Assembly (NCBI GenBank): GCA_964587155.1 | Contig: CAZPKF010000009.1 | Coordinates: 1-64,000, forward strand | DNA from: Hallerella sp964587155 | GTDB taxonomy: Bacteria; Fibrobacterota; Fibrobacteria; Fibrobacterales; Fibrobacteraceae | Length of the DNA stretch: 64,000 bases | Reading direction: 5' to 3' | In this document: piece after piece, positions 52,624 to 61,719 of the stretch | Position numbering within the stretch: the stretch's first letter is position 1 | How the letters are laid out: each line of letters begins with the position of its first letter | Program-made: the position numbers and the translations under genes | The notes under the pieces: model-generated | Databases searched by the model: none | Told to the model about the DNA's origin: nothing | Seen by the model: only the letters and a program-made list of their open reading frames with translations

Positions 52624-53916
52624 ATGGACAACCATTCCGAAAAGCCTCTTGCAGAACGGCTTCGCCCCGCGACCCTAGATGATTTTCTAGGGCAGGGGAA
52701 AATCCTTGGCGAAAACAGCATGCTGCGTCATGGCATTGAATCGGATGCGGTTCCCAGTTTGATTTTTTGGGGACCTCCGGGGTGTGGAAAGACAAGCCTC
52801 GCGAACGTTATCCGGGTTTACACGAAAAAACGTTTTGTCTCCATTTCTGCTGTAGAATCCGGGGTCAAAGAAGTTAAAAATCTTTTGAACGAAGCCGAAG
52901 CGAATCGAAAGTTGGGGATGGGGACGATTCTTTTCATCGATGAAATTCACCGGTTCAACAAGGGACAGCAGGACGCGCTTTTGAAAGCCGTAGAAACCGG
53001 AACGGTGACGTTGATTGGTGCAACGACGGAAAATCCCGGTTTCGAAGTGAACTCGGCGCTCCTTTCCCGGTGCCAGCTGATTCTCTTTGCACCGCTTTCC
53101 ACCGATGACTTGGCAAAACTCGCATTGCGCGCTTTGAAAGAAGATCCGCGGGGGCTATGCCTTTCGGATGTTGAAATTTCTCAAGAGACGCTTTCCCGCT
53201 TGGTCGCACAAGCGGATGGCGATGCGCGATTCCTGCTGAATCAAGTCGAATGGATTGCCAAAAATTTAGGGGGGCGAAAGGTTATCGATGAAACTCTCCT
53301 GGATTCGATACAATACAAGAAGCCTCTCCGTTATGACAAATCGAGTGAAGAACATTACAATTTAATCTCGGCACTTCACAAGTCTATCCGCGGAAGTGAT
53401 CCGGATGCGGCCGTATATTGGCTGCACCGGATGCTTCAGGGTGGTGAAGATCCAAAGTTTATTTTGCGGCGATTGACCCGGATGGCCATGGAAGATGTCG
53501 GTTTGGCGGATCCCAACGCTCTTTTGCTTGCAAATGCCGCCCGCGAAGCGTTTGAATTCATGGGAGTTCCCGAAGGACTCATCGGACTTGACGAAGTGGC
53601 CATTTACCTTTCCCTTGCGCCCAAAAGCAACAGTGTTGAAGTGGCGGGGATGGAAGTGGACCAAGTGATTCGGCGAACGGGAACTCTGCCTGTTCCCAGG
53701 GCTTTCCGGAATTCTGTCACCAAGGTCGGCGAAATGCTCGGCTATGGGAACGGCTACCGCTACGACCACGATAGTCCCGGGGCTTATTCCGGGCAGGAAC
53801 ATTTGCCAAAAGAGCTTGCCGGAATGCATTTTTATGCGCCAACGGATTATGGCCGGGAAAAAAAGATGGCGGAAAGGCTTGCCGAATTGCGCGCCATCAA
53901 AGAAAAATCCGAATAG
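52624..53916 (+). CDS. rarA: Replication-associated recombination protein A
   Basis: AAA+ ATPase (MgsA/RarA) that acts at stalled replication forks, related to clamp loaders. It is 430 aa. Motifs: LAERLRPATLDDFLGQ at the start, Walker A FWGPPGCGKTSLAN, Walker B ILFIDEIHRFNKGQQD, sensor 1 LIGATTENPGFEVN, and arginine finger SALLSRCQ. The C-terminal tetramerisation domain has YDHDSPGAYSGQEHLP. Ribosome site is weak (AAGAG). Confidence 0.95.
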   Translation: MDNHSEKPLAERLRPATLDDFLGQGKILGENSMLRHGIESDAVPSLIFWGPPGCGKTSLANVIRVYTKKRFVSISAVESGVKEVKNLLNEAEANRKLGMGTILFIDEIHRFNKGQQDALLKAVETGTVTLIGATTENPGFEVNSALLSRCQLILFAPLSTDDLAKLALRALKEDPRGLCLSDVEISQETLSRLVAQADGDARFLLNQVEWIAKNLGGRKVIDETLLDSIQYKKPLRYDKSSEEHYNLISALHKSIRGSDPDAAVYWLHRMLQGGEDPKFILRRLTRMAMEDVGLADPNALLLANAAREAFEFMGVPEGLIGLDEVAIYLSLAPKSNSVEVAGMEVDQVIRRTGTLPVPRAFRNSVTKVGEMLGYGNGYRYDHDSPGAYSGQEHLPKELAGMHFYAPTDYGREKKMAERLAELRAIKEKSE

Positions 53917-53975
53917 CGCAAAACGTCGACTGTTTGGCAAAATTGCCCGATAAGGGAAAGTTTTCCTTGGATAGT

Positions 53976-54004
53976 TTGTCCTTTTTCAACCTTTTTAATA
54001 TAGT
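53976..54004 (+). promoter_or_regulatory. Promoter of the outer-membrane-like gene and two-component system
   Basis: TTGTCC (53976-53981), 17-nt spacer, TATAGT (53999-54004), about 25 nt before the start codon. Confidence 0.5.
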
Positions 54005-54030
54005 TTTGGGAAAAACTGAAGGAGTTCCGA

Positions 54031-54828
54031 ATGAATTTCAAATTGCTCGCGGCGGCGGCTGCTTTGTGTATTTCTCCGTCTTTTGCCATTTTGGGCATTG
54101 GCGTCCACTACGCTCCGAATTTTGGGACCAGCCTTGACGCTTCGGGAATGGAAGAGATTACCGGATTCAAAGCCGGCGGTAAAGAACTTGCCAAGGTGGA
54201 ATTTGCTCATGGATCTTTCAGCAGTTTGCAGGGCTTGGGTCTCAAAGTGTGGGTGGACATTCTCCCGATTATCGATGTCGAAGCGACTTACAATTTGCAA
54301 TGGGGCTCTTACAGTTCGACTTTCGCCGTGACGGGGATTGACGGCAAGACCATTGAACGCGATATAGAACTGGAATTTGACGGCGTTCCATTTGGCAAGA
54401 CGACTCCGAAATTTGTCGCAATGAATGGAGACCTTTCCATTACGATTCCCATGACAAGCCTTCCCATTATTCGTCCCTACATCGGCGGGGGAATCACCTA
54501 TTATCTGAGCACTCCCATTATGAGCGCCAAATTCATCAACGGTTTTATGGAAAAACTCGCCGATGCAGATTTGCAAAACGCTCTTCGGGATGGAACGATG
54601 GACGAATCCCAGGCCAAGAAACTCGCCAATGAACTTTCTTCAAAATTGCAAGACGATGGTTTGAACACAAATGTCGGCGGCCATGTGATTTTGGGTGTCC
54701 GTGCCAAATTGCCGATAATTCCTATCGCTGCTTATGTAAACGGCAAATATTATTTTGGCATTGACTACGATGACGAAGTGGATGCGTCTGCATTTGTCCT
54801 CGAAGCGGGCGTGGGATTTGCTCTTTAA
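54031..54828 (+). CDS. Probable outer-membrane beta-barrel protein
   Basis: A 265-aa protein with signal peptide (AAAAALCISPSFA) and a strong GAAGGAG ribosome site. The mature part alternates hydrophobic strands (LGIGVHYAPNFG; PYIGGGITYYLS; LPIIPIAAYVNGKYYFG) and ends in a C-terminal aromatic-type strand (FVLEAGVGFAL), as in outer-membrane barrels. A charged helical insert lies around residues 175-215 (near KLADADLQNALRDGTMDESQ). No family was recognised. Its position 24 nt before a response-regulator gene suggests an envelope role linked to that two-component system. Confidence 0.65.
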   Translation: MNFKLLAAAAALCISPSFAILGIGVHYAPNFGTSLDASGMEEITGFKAGGKELAKVEFAHGSFSSLQGLGLKVWVDILPIIDVEATYNLQWGSYSSTFAVTGIDGKTIERDIELEFDGVPFGKTTPKFVAMNGDLSITIPMTSLPIIRPYIGGGITYYLSTPIMSAKFINGFMEKLADADLQNALRDGTMDESQAKKLANELSSKLQDDGLNTNVGGHVILGVRAKLPIIPIAAYVNGKYYFGIDYDDEVDASAFVLEAGVGFAL

Positions 54829-54852
54829 GGCATTGAAGTTGGAGTTTTTCGC

Positions 54853-55566
54853 ATGGACAAAAAAAATACGAACATCACGATTCTCATTGTTGAAGATGAA
54901 ATTGCGATTGCTGAAGGCTTGGTCGATTTGTTGGAATTTCAAGGTTATCGGGTCAATCATGTCTCCGATGGCAATGCGGGCCTTTCTGAAGGATTAAGTG
55001 GAAAATACGGACTGATTCTTTTGGATTTGATGCTGCCGGGGCTAGACGGCTTTACTGTGTGCGATAAAATCCGCGAAAAAGACAAGGATGTTCCCATTAT
55101 CATTCTATCTGCCAAGAATTCCGACAAGGATATTATTGACGGTCTGAAATATGGCGCTGACGATTATATTCCAAAGCCCTTTGCTGTCCCCATGCTTTTA
55201 GCCCGCATCGAAGCGGTTCTCCGCCGTTCTCGTTTGACAATGGAAGGTGATGGAAAATTGGCGGCCGGGAATCTCCGGGTGAATTTCCGTGAATATTGCG
55301 GATTCCGCGGCACGGAAAAGCTTACGTTCACCCGCAAGGAAGTCGAAATTCTCGAATATCTTTGGAATAACCGTGACCGGGCTGTTCCCCGGGCCGAGTT
55401 GTTGAATAAAGTTTGGGGTTATGAAAATGCGGAATCGGTCGACACGCGCACTGTTGACATCCACATTACAAAGCTCCGCAAAAAAATTGAAGACGATCCT
55501 TCGCATCCGCGCTTGTTGGTGACGTTCCGGGGCGAAGGTTACCAGTTGCGGGAAACTCCGGATTGA
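54853..55566 (+). CDS. OmpR/PhoB-family response regulator
   Basis: A 237-aa DNA-binding regulator. The receiver domain has acidic residues in IVEDE, the phosphorylated Asp58 (LILLDLMLPGLDG), a serine in ILSAK and a lysine in YIPKPFA. The C-terminal winged-helix domain ends FRGEGYQL. The partner histidine kinase starts by a 1-nt overlap. Ribosome site GGAG is 8 nt before ATG. Confidence 0.95.
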   Translation: MDKKNTNITILIVEDEIAIAEGLVDLLEFQGYRVNHVSDGNAGLSEGLSGKYGLILLDLMLPGLDGFTVCDKIREKDKDVPIIILSAKNSDKDIIDGLKYGADDYIPKPFAVPMLLARIEAVLRRSRLTMEGDGKLAAGNLRVNFREYCGFRGTEKLTFTRKEVEILEYLWNNRDRAVPRAELLNKVWGYENAESVDTRTVDIHITKLRKKIEDDPSHPRLLVTFRGEGYQLRETPD

Positions 55567-57365
55567 TGAATCGGCTCAAGCTGATTTTTATACTTCTTTT
55601 TGTCGTCATCGCGATTCCCGTCGCGCTCCTTTTAATCAATTCGTATCGGCATCTTGAAACGGAATCGCAATACGCTTATAAGGAGCAGGCGTATTTCATC
55701 TTGCAGATGTTGAATCAGCGCATTTACGATGATTTGGCTGTCGAAGAGCAACGTTCTTATTCCGAATACCGTTTTATTCGCGCGGTTCCTGTCATTGGCG
55801 GCGAAGAAGTGACCCTTTCCAAATTGGCGGAACTCCCCATTCGCAGTCATTACGGCGGAATGATTGGATATTTTCAGTTGGATCCTGATGGGGAAATGCA
55901 CACGCCGGTTCTTCCCGATGGCATTTTGGAAAAAATTCCAGTCGAAGACCGTGCCAAAAGGGAAGTTATCCGGGACAGCATTTTTAATGTGTTGAAACAA
56001 TTGGATATTCACAATGAAGGTTTGAGCCGTACGCAGGTGCAAAGTAGCACGCAAGACAGCCTGGACAAACTTTATGGGCAAAATTTGAAACTTGCGGTCA
56101 AATTGAATGAATCCAAAAAATTCCAAAGGCGTTACGAACAAAGTTCTCAAACGGAAAGCTTCCTGTTCGATGTGGAATCTGCTAGGATTCGCCGCATATC
56201 GGAAAACGGAAAAGAAGAGGATGAAGATCCCATCCAGGTTCCCAATATTTTTGAAGTGGAAATCGATCCGTTTCAGGCGAAATTCAACAAGAATTACATC
56301 GTCTATTTTCGGAATGTTTGGCGGAACAACGAACAGTTCATTCAGGGATATGCGGTGCGTCTCCGACCTTATTTAGAAAATTTGGTCATCCATGAACTGC
56401 AATTCAATCCTGCGGAATTGGGCCTTTCGTTGGAATTCGGATCCAAGGACAGCGCATTTTTTACGTTTGGCAGCTTGGCAAATTCTCTGGGCGAAATTTT
56501 AAATGTTCCGCTCCAGTTCCCACTGAACGAAATGTTCCTGACAGCTTACTTGACGGAGCAAGAATCGAATTCGGGACATACTGTGCTAGTCCTTATCGGC
56601 CTATTGATGTTCGGGGCGCTGGCAGGGGGCTTTGTCGCCGTTTACCGTTCCACGCGTTCCCAGATTCGGCTGGCGAACAAAAGGCAGGATTTTGTTTCTG
56701 CGGTCAGTCATGAACTGAAAACACCGTTGACGGCCATTCGGATGTATGCGGAACTGTTGCAAAATTCCTGGGTGGCAAACGAGACTAAGCGGCAAAAATA
56801 TTATAGACTCATTGTTTGTGAAACGGAGCGCCTTTCGCGGCTGATCCAGAATGTGTTGAATCTTTCCAAATTGGAACGCGGAAACTGGAACGTCCAGTTT
56901 TCTAAAATCAATCCCAAAGTCATCTTGGATTCTTTTGTCGCGACTTACACGCAAAACATTGAAAACAACGGATTTGATTTGACGGTCACCAGTGATATTT
57001 GCTCCATGGAATTGTCTTTGGACAAAGATGCTGTGATGCAGATTTTGACAAATGTTGTCGACAACTCGCTAAAATTCGCCCGAAATTCCGCATATAAAAT
57101 GATCAATTTGGAACTTCGCGTTTCCGAAAACGATGTGTATTTTGTTGTCCGCGACTACGGACCGGGAATTCCGGCTAAAGAATTGCAGCATGTTTTTGAA
57201 GAATTCTACCGCGTCGGAAACGAAATGACCCGGACGACGGCGGGAACGGGCATCGGTCTTTCGATGGTCAAAAAGCTGTGCGATATGGCCAATATGAAAA
57301 TTGAAATAGAAAATGCGAATCCTGGATTGCGTACAAAGCTGCATTTGCCGCTGATTCACATCTAA
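55566..57365 (+). CDS. Sensor histidine kinase
   Basis: A 599-aa membrane kinase with two transmembrane helices (residues 5-22 and about 335-360) and a long periplasmic sensor region that I do not recognise. The HisKA phospho-acceptor is His382 in AVSHELKTPLTAIRM. ATP-binding boxes: N box LTNVVDNSLKFA, G1 VRDYGPGIP, G2 GTGIGLSMVKKL. The ATG at 55566 overlaps the regulator's stop codon (TGATG); a TTG at 55563 is also in frame. Together with the upstream outer-membrane protein it probably forms an envelope-stress or nutrient-sensing unit. Confidence 0.95.
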   Translation: MNRLKLIFILLFVVIAIPVALLLINSYRHLETESQYAYKEQAYFILQMLNQRIYDDLAVEEQRSYSEYRFIRAVPVIGGEEVTLSKLAELPIRSHYGGMIGYFQLDPDGEMHTPVLPDGILEKIPVEDRAKREVIRDSIFNVLKQLDIHNEGLSRTQVQSSTQDSLDKLYGQNLKLAVKLNESKKFQRRYEQSSQTESFLFDVESARIRRISENGKEEDEDPIQVPNIFEVEIDPFQAKFNKNYIVYFRNVWRNNEQFIQGYAVRLRPYLENLVIHELQFNPAELGLSLEFGSKDSAFFTFGSLANSLGEILNVPLQFPLNEMFLTAYLTEQESNSGHTVLVLIGLLMFGALAGGFVAVYRSTRSQIRLANKRQDFVSAVSHELKTPLTAIRMYAELLQNSWVANETKRQKYYRLIVCETERLSRLIQNVLNLSKLERGNWNVQFSKINPKVILDSFVATYTQNIENNGFDLTVTSDICSMELSLDKDAVMQILTNVVDNSLKFARNSAYKMINLELRVSENDVYFVVRDYGPGIPAKELQHVFEEFYRVGNEMTRTTAGTGIGLSMVKKLCDMANMKIEIENANPGLRTKLHLPLIHI

Positions 57366-57453
57366 AATTCGGATGGAACGCCACAATAAAATGTTGAAAA
57401 TCCCATTTGAATCGCTTCGTTTGCTAGATTTAAACTGAAAAAGAGAGGTTCCC

Positions 57454-58806
57454 ATGACGAAGGACGACATTCTTGAAAACCCGGACAATTACGACCTTTC
57501 TATTGAAACGATCGGAAAGTGCACGCTGCTTTCTCCGATGAAAGGTTTGGAATTTGTCGATGATTCGGAACATGTCAGCTTGACGACCGACATGGCGACC
57601 ATTCAAAAATTTATACGCCTCGGAAAGGACGTCCCGTCGCTAGAAGCAGCGGGCCCGCGCAAAATGATTTACCATGATCCATCTTGGACGCGGGCGGCCA
57701 TTGTCACTTGTGGCGGTCTTTGTCCCGGTTTAAACAACGTTATCAAGAGCCTTGTCCGCGTTTTATGGTTTGATTACGGAGTGCGCAACATTTTCGGCAT
57801 TCCTTACGGCTATCGCGGATTGAATCCGGATTATGGCTACGCTCCCAAAATTTTGGATCCGGATATCGTCGACAACATTCAAGAAGACGGCGGAACGATT
57901 TTGGGCAGTTCCCGTGGAGAGCAGAGCTCCGAAGTCATGGTGGACACGCTCATGCGTTTGAACATCAATATGCTGTTCTGCATCGGTGGGGATGGAACGC
58001 TCCGCGGTGCGCGGGATATCGCAAAAGAAATCAAAAGACGTCGTCAGCCGATTTCCGTGATAGGCATTCCCAAGACGATTGACAATGATTTGAATCTGGT
58101 GGATAGAACATTCGGTTTTGAAACGGCTGTTCTCGCTGCGTGCAATGTCATCACCAGCGCCCATTGCGAAGCGAACGGTGCTTACAATGGTCTTGGCCTT
58201 GTCAAGTTGATGGGACGAGACTCTGGGTTTATTGCGGCGGATGCGGCACTTGCTACAACCGTTGTCAATTTTTGCCTGATTCCCGAAGTCCCCTTTAAAT
58301 TGGAAGGCGAGGGCGGACTTTTCAATGCGCTAGAAAATCGTTTTTCCATTGGGAAAACTCATGCCGTTGTGGTTGTCGCAGAAGGTGCCGGTCAACATCT
58401 GTTCAAAGGCCTTCCCCAGCGGAAAGACGCTTCGGGGAATATTCTCAAATACGATATTGGCGACTATCTGGTTGAAAAAATTAACGAGCACTTCAAAAAA
58501 GTGGGCATGGAGATCAACATCAAGTATTTTGATCCGAGCTATACAGTTCGCAGCATTCCGGCAAAGGGAACGGATGCCATTTTCTGTCATCAGCTGGCGG
58601 ATAATGCGGTCCATGCGGCGATGGCCGGGAAAACCAATATGGTTGTGGGCAGCATGCATGGAAAATTTACTCACGTTCCCATTGATTTTGCTGTCAGTGA
58701 ACGCCGTAAAATCAAGCCAGACAGCCCGCTTTGGCACGCCGTTCTCGGATCGACTCGGCAAATGGACTATTTCTCCGGCAAGTTTGCCAAAAGAAAAAAA
58801 CAATAA
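57454..58806 (+). CDS. pfkA: 6-phosphofructokinase (group with GGDGT / PKTIDND)
   Basis: Committed glycolytic step, phosphorylating fructose 6-phosphate. It is 450 aa, longer than the 320-aa bacterial PfkA. Motifs: TCGGLCPGLNNVI, CIGGDGTLRGA and IGIPKTIDNDL, with LMGRDSGFIA. The GGDGT glycine points to ATP rather than pyrophosphate as donor, whereas the lysine in PKTIDND resembles pyrophosphate-type and trypanosome/plant ATP enzymes. Substrate preference therefore needs an assay. Ribosome site GAGAGG; upstream sequence shows no clear promoter. Confidence 0.9.
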   Translation: MTKDDILENPDNYDLSIETIGKCTLLSPMKGLEFVDDSEHVSLTTDMATIQKFIRLGKDVPSLEAAGPRKMIYHDPSWTRAAIVTCGGLCPGLNNVIKSLVRVLWFDYGVRNIFGIPYGYRGLNPDYGYAPKILDPDIVDNIQEDGGTILGSSRGEQSSEVMVDTLMRLNINMLFCIGGDGTLRGARDIAKEIKRRRQPISVIGIPKTIDNDLNLVDRTFGFETAVLAACNVITSAHCEANGAYNGLGLVKLMGRDSGFIAADAALATTVVNFCLIPEVPFKLEGEGGLFNALENRFSIGKTHAVVVVAEGAGQHLFKGLPQRKDASGNILKYDIGDYLVEKINEHFKKVGMEINIKYFDPSYTVRSIPAKGTDAIFCHQLADNAVHAAMAGKTNMVVGSMHGKFTHVPIDFAVSERRKIKPDSPLWHAVLGSTRQMDYFSGKFAKRKKQ

Positions 58807-58851
58807 TTTGCGAACATTTTTCTGGAGTTAACTTTTCTAAGTTAGAATCGT

Positions 58852-58995
58852 ATGCTGAAAAAAGAAGAAAAAGTCATCATTCGTACGGCGCTGATGGAAT
58901 ACAGGAACCTTTTGTTTAAGGCGTTCCACGGCTTGGAAGAAGAAAAGGCTAGAATTGCCGCGGTCAACAAACTTCTTCAAACTTGGAAAATTTAA
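58852..58995 (+). CDS. Small hypothetical protein, 47 aa
   Basis: A short open frame with a charged, helical sequence (starts MLKKEEKVIIRTALMEYRN, ends LLQTWKI). It lies between pfkA and the TPR gene, 7 nt before the latter, which suggests co-transcription. It has no ribosome site; a TAAGTT hexamer sits about 8 nt before the ATG. No family recognised. Codon use is like the neighbours, which supports a real gene. Confidence 0.5.
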   Translation: MLKKEEKVIIRTALMEYRNLLFKAFHGLEEEKARIAAVNKLLQTWKI

Positions 58996-59002
58996 TCGTC
59001 CG

Positions 59003-59749
59003 ATGATTCGAACGTTTCTGTTCTGTTTGCTGCTTGTGGGCATCGCATTCGCCGGCAGCGATTTGGACAGTGCGGAATATTGGTTTCAAAATCGGGCGGT
59101 GCATTCCAAAAATGATCACGCCGACTCTGCGGTTGTCGAAAAAATCATATTCTTTTACAAACGCGCGCTGAACGATTCCGCCTCGGAAGAACGGGCTGCG
59201 GAAGGTCTTCTCTATGTGTATCATTTTAAGGGATGTTATGCGACAGAAGATAAGGACACGCGTCTGAAGCTGTTCGCCGAAGCGAAGGAATTCGGAGAAC
59301 GGATGCATGTCAAATATCCGAAAAACAAAGCCATAACATCGTATTATGCGCAGAATCTTTCTCTTTGGGCGCGGGAATACGGGCCTTATCAAGCGGTCAA
59401 AGAAGGCGCGGCCAAAAAAGTTCGAGACCTCTCTACGGAAGCGGAAAATTGGCAGTTTTTAGGACGCGCTCACCAGTTGTTGCCCTATATCCCTATTTTG
59501 TTGAATTGGCCGGACAAAGATCTCGCCGAAAAATATTTGGTCATGGCGTACAAACAAAATCCGAAAGACCCCAATACGGTGCTATTCTTGGCGGAATTGC
59601 GTTTTGATCAAAAACGCTATGAAGAAGCGTTGAAATTGGTGAACGAAGCCATTGAACGCGGTGTTCGGAACGAATTCGTTGTCGAAGACAAGCGTTCCCG
59701 TTGGAAACTCAAAGACTTGCGCGGAAAAATCCGAAAAAAGATGGATTGA
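59003..59749 (+). CDS. Secreted TPR-like protein (TatT-like)
   Basis: A 248-aa protein. Residues 1-18 are a signal peptide (LLLVGIAFAGS). The remainder is helical with TPR-like repeats, e.g. AEKYLVMAYKQNPKDPNTVL and AELRFDQKRYEEALKLVNEA. The layout resembles TatT, the periplasmic TPR partner of TRAP transporters, but no such transporter is nearby. I chose ATG 59003 over an earlier in-frame ATG at 58955 that lies inside the 47-aa gene. It likely sits in the periplasm as a scaffold. Confidence 0.65.
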   Translation: MIRTFLFCLLLVGIAFAGSDLDSAEYWFQNRAVHSKNDHADSAVVEKIIFFYKRALNDSASEERAAEGLLYVYHFKGCYATEDKDTRLKLFAEAKEFGERMHVKYPKNKAITSYYAQNLSLWAREYGPYQAVKEGAAKKVRDLSTEAENWQFLGRAHQLLPYIPILLNWPDKDLAEKYLVMAYKQNPKDPNTVLFLAELRFDQKRYEEALKLVNEAIERGVRNEFVVEDKRSRWKLKDLRGKIRKKMD

Positions 59750-59846
59750 TGCAAAATCCTTTTTTAGAGTTTGACGCCAACAGTAAACTGTATCACGCAG
59801 GCAAGGCGATTGCCCTTTCGAAAAGGGACTGTCTTCGTTTTTTTTG

Positions 59847-59860
59847 TAAATTTTCTTTAT
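59847..59860 (+). promoter_or_regulatory. -10-like hexamer directly before the membrane HTH gene
   Basis: TAAATT lies 8 nt before the ATG (59861), no ribosome site. Another leaderless candidate. Confidence 0.3.
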
Positions 59861-60814
59861 ATGAAAAAATTTGTAGTCCCTGCAATTTTGCTTGTTCTCG
59901 TTGTCGCGCTGTTTGCGTTTTTAAAAGCGGATCCCTTTGAACCGAAATTGGACGGCGCGCGTTATTTGGCGTTGCGGGAAGAAGTCGACCATGTCGACAT
60001 GGATGTTTTTGCAACGGAAAACCCAGAAGAAAAAGAAAAACTGGTTCTTCTCCGGGACTCTTTGTGGGGTGTTTTAATCGCCATGAGAAACCTGGAATCG
60101 GAAGCTTCGGAACAGGCGCAGGCTCCGTTCCCTGCTGAAAAAGAATCGGTTAAGTCAAAATCCGAAAATTCCGGGATGGATGTTTTTATCTTCATTATCG
60201 GAGGACTTCTTGTTTTGATCGTCCTCTTGGGAGCAGTTTTCTTCTTTTTGCGCAATCGCCAAGAGGCCATTACGCGGCAACTTGAAAAAATCCGTGAAGA
60301 AAACCGGTTCAAAACACCGAAAAGTGGATTCCCTGATGATCCGACGTATGTAGGGCGTACGCGGGTGCACCGTTCCATTATCGATGATGTCAAAGCGGAC
60401 GCACCGTCTTCGGAAATTACACAAAACACGTCAACTGCCGATGTGGAATTTGAAAATTCCAAAGGCGAAGTGGAACATCCTGTTCTTCGGCCCACGGCCA
60501 AAGAGCGGATTACTAAAGCGATGCAGTCCCTTTCCGATACGTTGTCCGGTTTGCGTTCGCCCAAAGGGGTTCACCGCGATCCCGATAAATTGACCAAGTA
60601 TCGCGCACCCAGTCACAATACGCTCCAGACTGAAGCGGTCCCCAAACCGAATCCGCTTGAAATGACGCGCTTTGACAGGGAGCGCCAAGACAAAGAAAAG
60701 GTGTTGCAGCTCAACCGCAGAGGGTATACGCCATCGGAAATTGCCCGGCGTACGCAACTGTCCGAAGAACAAGTGGAGACTGTGATTCGGATTAAACGCG
60801 AAACCGGGGAATAA
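59861..60814 (+). CDS. Membrane-anchored protein with C-terminal HTH-like segment
   Basis: It is 317 aa. Residues 1-22 are a transmembrane or signal helix; a second helix lies near residues 108-133 (FIIGGLLVLIVLLGAVFFFL); a long disordered charged part follows; the last 40 residues (VLQLNRRGYTPSEIARRTQL then SEEQVETVIRIK) look like a helix-turn-helix, reminiscent of DUF6115-type proteins. Function unknown. It is followed 1 nt later by truA. An in-frame upstream ATG at 59771 exists but would precede a signal-like start with no support. Confidence 0.6.
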   Translation: MKKFVVPAILLVLVVALFAFLKADPFEPKLDGARYLALREEVDHVDMDVFATENPEEKEKLVLLRDSLWGVLIAMRNLESEASEQAQAPFPAEKESVKSKSENSGMDVFIFIIGGLLVLIVLLGAVFFFLRNRQEAITRQLEKIREENRFKTPKSGFPDDPTYVGRTRVHRSIIDDVKADAPSSEITQNTSTADVEFENSKGEVEHPVLRPTAKERITKAMQSLSDTLSGLRSPKGVHRDPDKLTKYRAPSHNTLQTEAVPKPNPLEMTRFDRERQDKEKVLQLNRRGYTPSEIARRTQLSEEQVETVIRIKRETGE

Positions 60815-60815
60815 A

Positions 60816-61559
60816 ATGCGTTACCGTTTTCGCTGCGAATATTTGGGCAGCGCCTATTTTGGCTGGCAAGAACAAAATGAACACGGCAAAACGAAATTTG
60901 TGACCGTCCAATCGGCATTGGAAGAGGCCTTTCGGATAGCTTTGCGGGCTCCCGTTGATTTGGTCGCCGCCGGGCGCACGGATACGGGGGTTCATGCTCG
61001 CGGACAAATGGTGCATTTTGATTTTGACGGCGAAATCGATTGCCAAAAGCTGATGCGTTCCATCAATGGCTTGGGGCATCGGACGGTCAAAATTCGGGAT
61101 TTGGAACGTTGTTCTCCGGAGTTTCATTCCCGCTACGATGCGGTTTCCCGGTATTATGTGTACACGCTGTTTACGCGGCCTGTCGCTTTGCAACGGGATT
61201 TCGGCTGGGAAATCGGCCATTTGCCGGTGGATTACGAAGCAATGCGGCGCGAGGCGACTTCCTTTATCGGAGAACATGATTTTATCCGCTTTTGCATTCC
61301 GCGGCATGATGGAAAAAGTACGGTTTGCCGTTTGACCCGTTTTGAACTGGTCAAGGTGAACGATTACATATCGGAATGGCATATTTTGGGGAACCGTTTT
61401 TTGCACAGGCAAGTCCGCGCAATGGTAGGAACGCTCTTTGACGTTGGGCGCGGGCGTTATCCTGAAGGTTCTGTAAACGAAATTTTTGCCGAAAATTTCA
61501 AAGGCGAACGCACAATGGCGCCGCCGCAGGGCCTTGTCCTCGAAGACGTGATTTATTGA
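60816..61559 (+). CDS. truA: tRNA pseudouridine synthase A
   Basis: Makes pseudouridine at positions 38-40 of tRNA anticodon arms. It is 247 aa. The catalytic Asp56 lies in AAGRTDTGVHARGQMV; other motifs are FHSRYDAVSRYYVY and LHRQVRAMVGTL. It follows the HTH gene by 1 nt, with GGGGAAT as ribosome site. The protein is of normal size and complete. Confidence 0.95.
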   Translation: MRYRFRCEYLGSAYFGWQEQNEHGKTKFVTVQSALEEAFRIALRAPVDLVAAGRTDTGVHARGQMVHFDFDGEIDCQKLMRSINGLGHRTVKIRDLERCSPEFHSRYDAVSRYYVYTLFTRPVALQRDFGWEIGHLPVDYEAMRREATSFIGEHDFIRFCIPRHDGKSTVCRLTRFELVKVNDYISEWHILGNRFLHRQVRAMVGTLFDVGRGRYPEGSVNEIFAENFKGERTMAPPQGLVLEDVIY

Positions 61560-61675
61560 AGATTGTTGTCGGGTTTCGCTTTAGAAAGCGTTCAAAACGG
61601 CTGGGTGAAAATCCTGTTGAAATGTGAAACTGTCGGTTTTAGAAATCGGAGCATATTTAGAGTCGGCAGCTTAAA

Positions 61676-61702
61676 AAAAGAGACGCCTAAGGCGTCTCTT
61701 TT
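61676..61702. terminator. Bidirectional terminator between truA and ackA
   Basis: A 12-bp perfect stem AAAAGAGACGCC / GGCGTCTCTTTT with a 3-nt loop. Confidence 0.9.
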
Positions 61703-61719
61703 GGTGAAGATGAAAGGTT

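Noticed and set aside
59749..59940. 63-codon frame starting in the stop codon of the TPR gene (TGATG)
   Set aside because: It overlaps the first 80 nt of the membrane HTH gene, has no ribosome site and its cysteine-rich second half looks out of frame.
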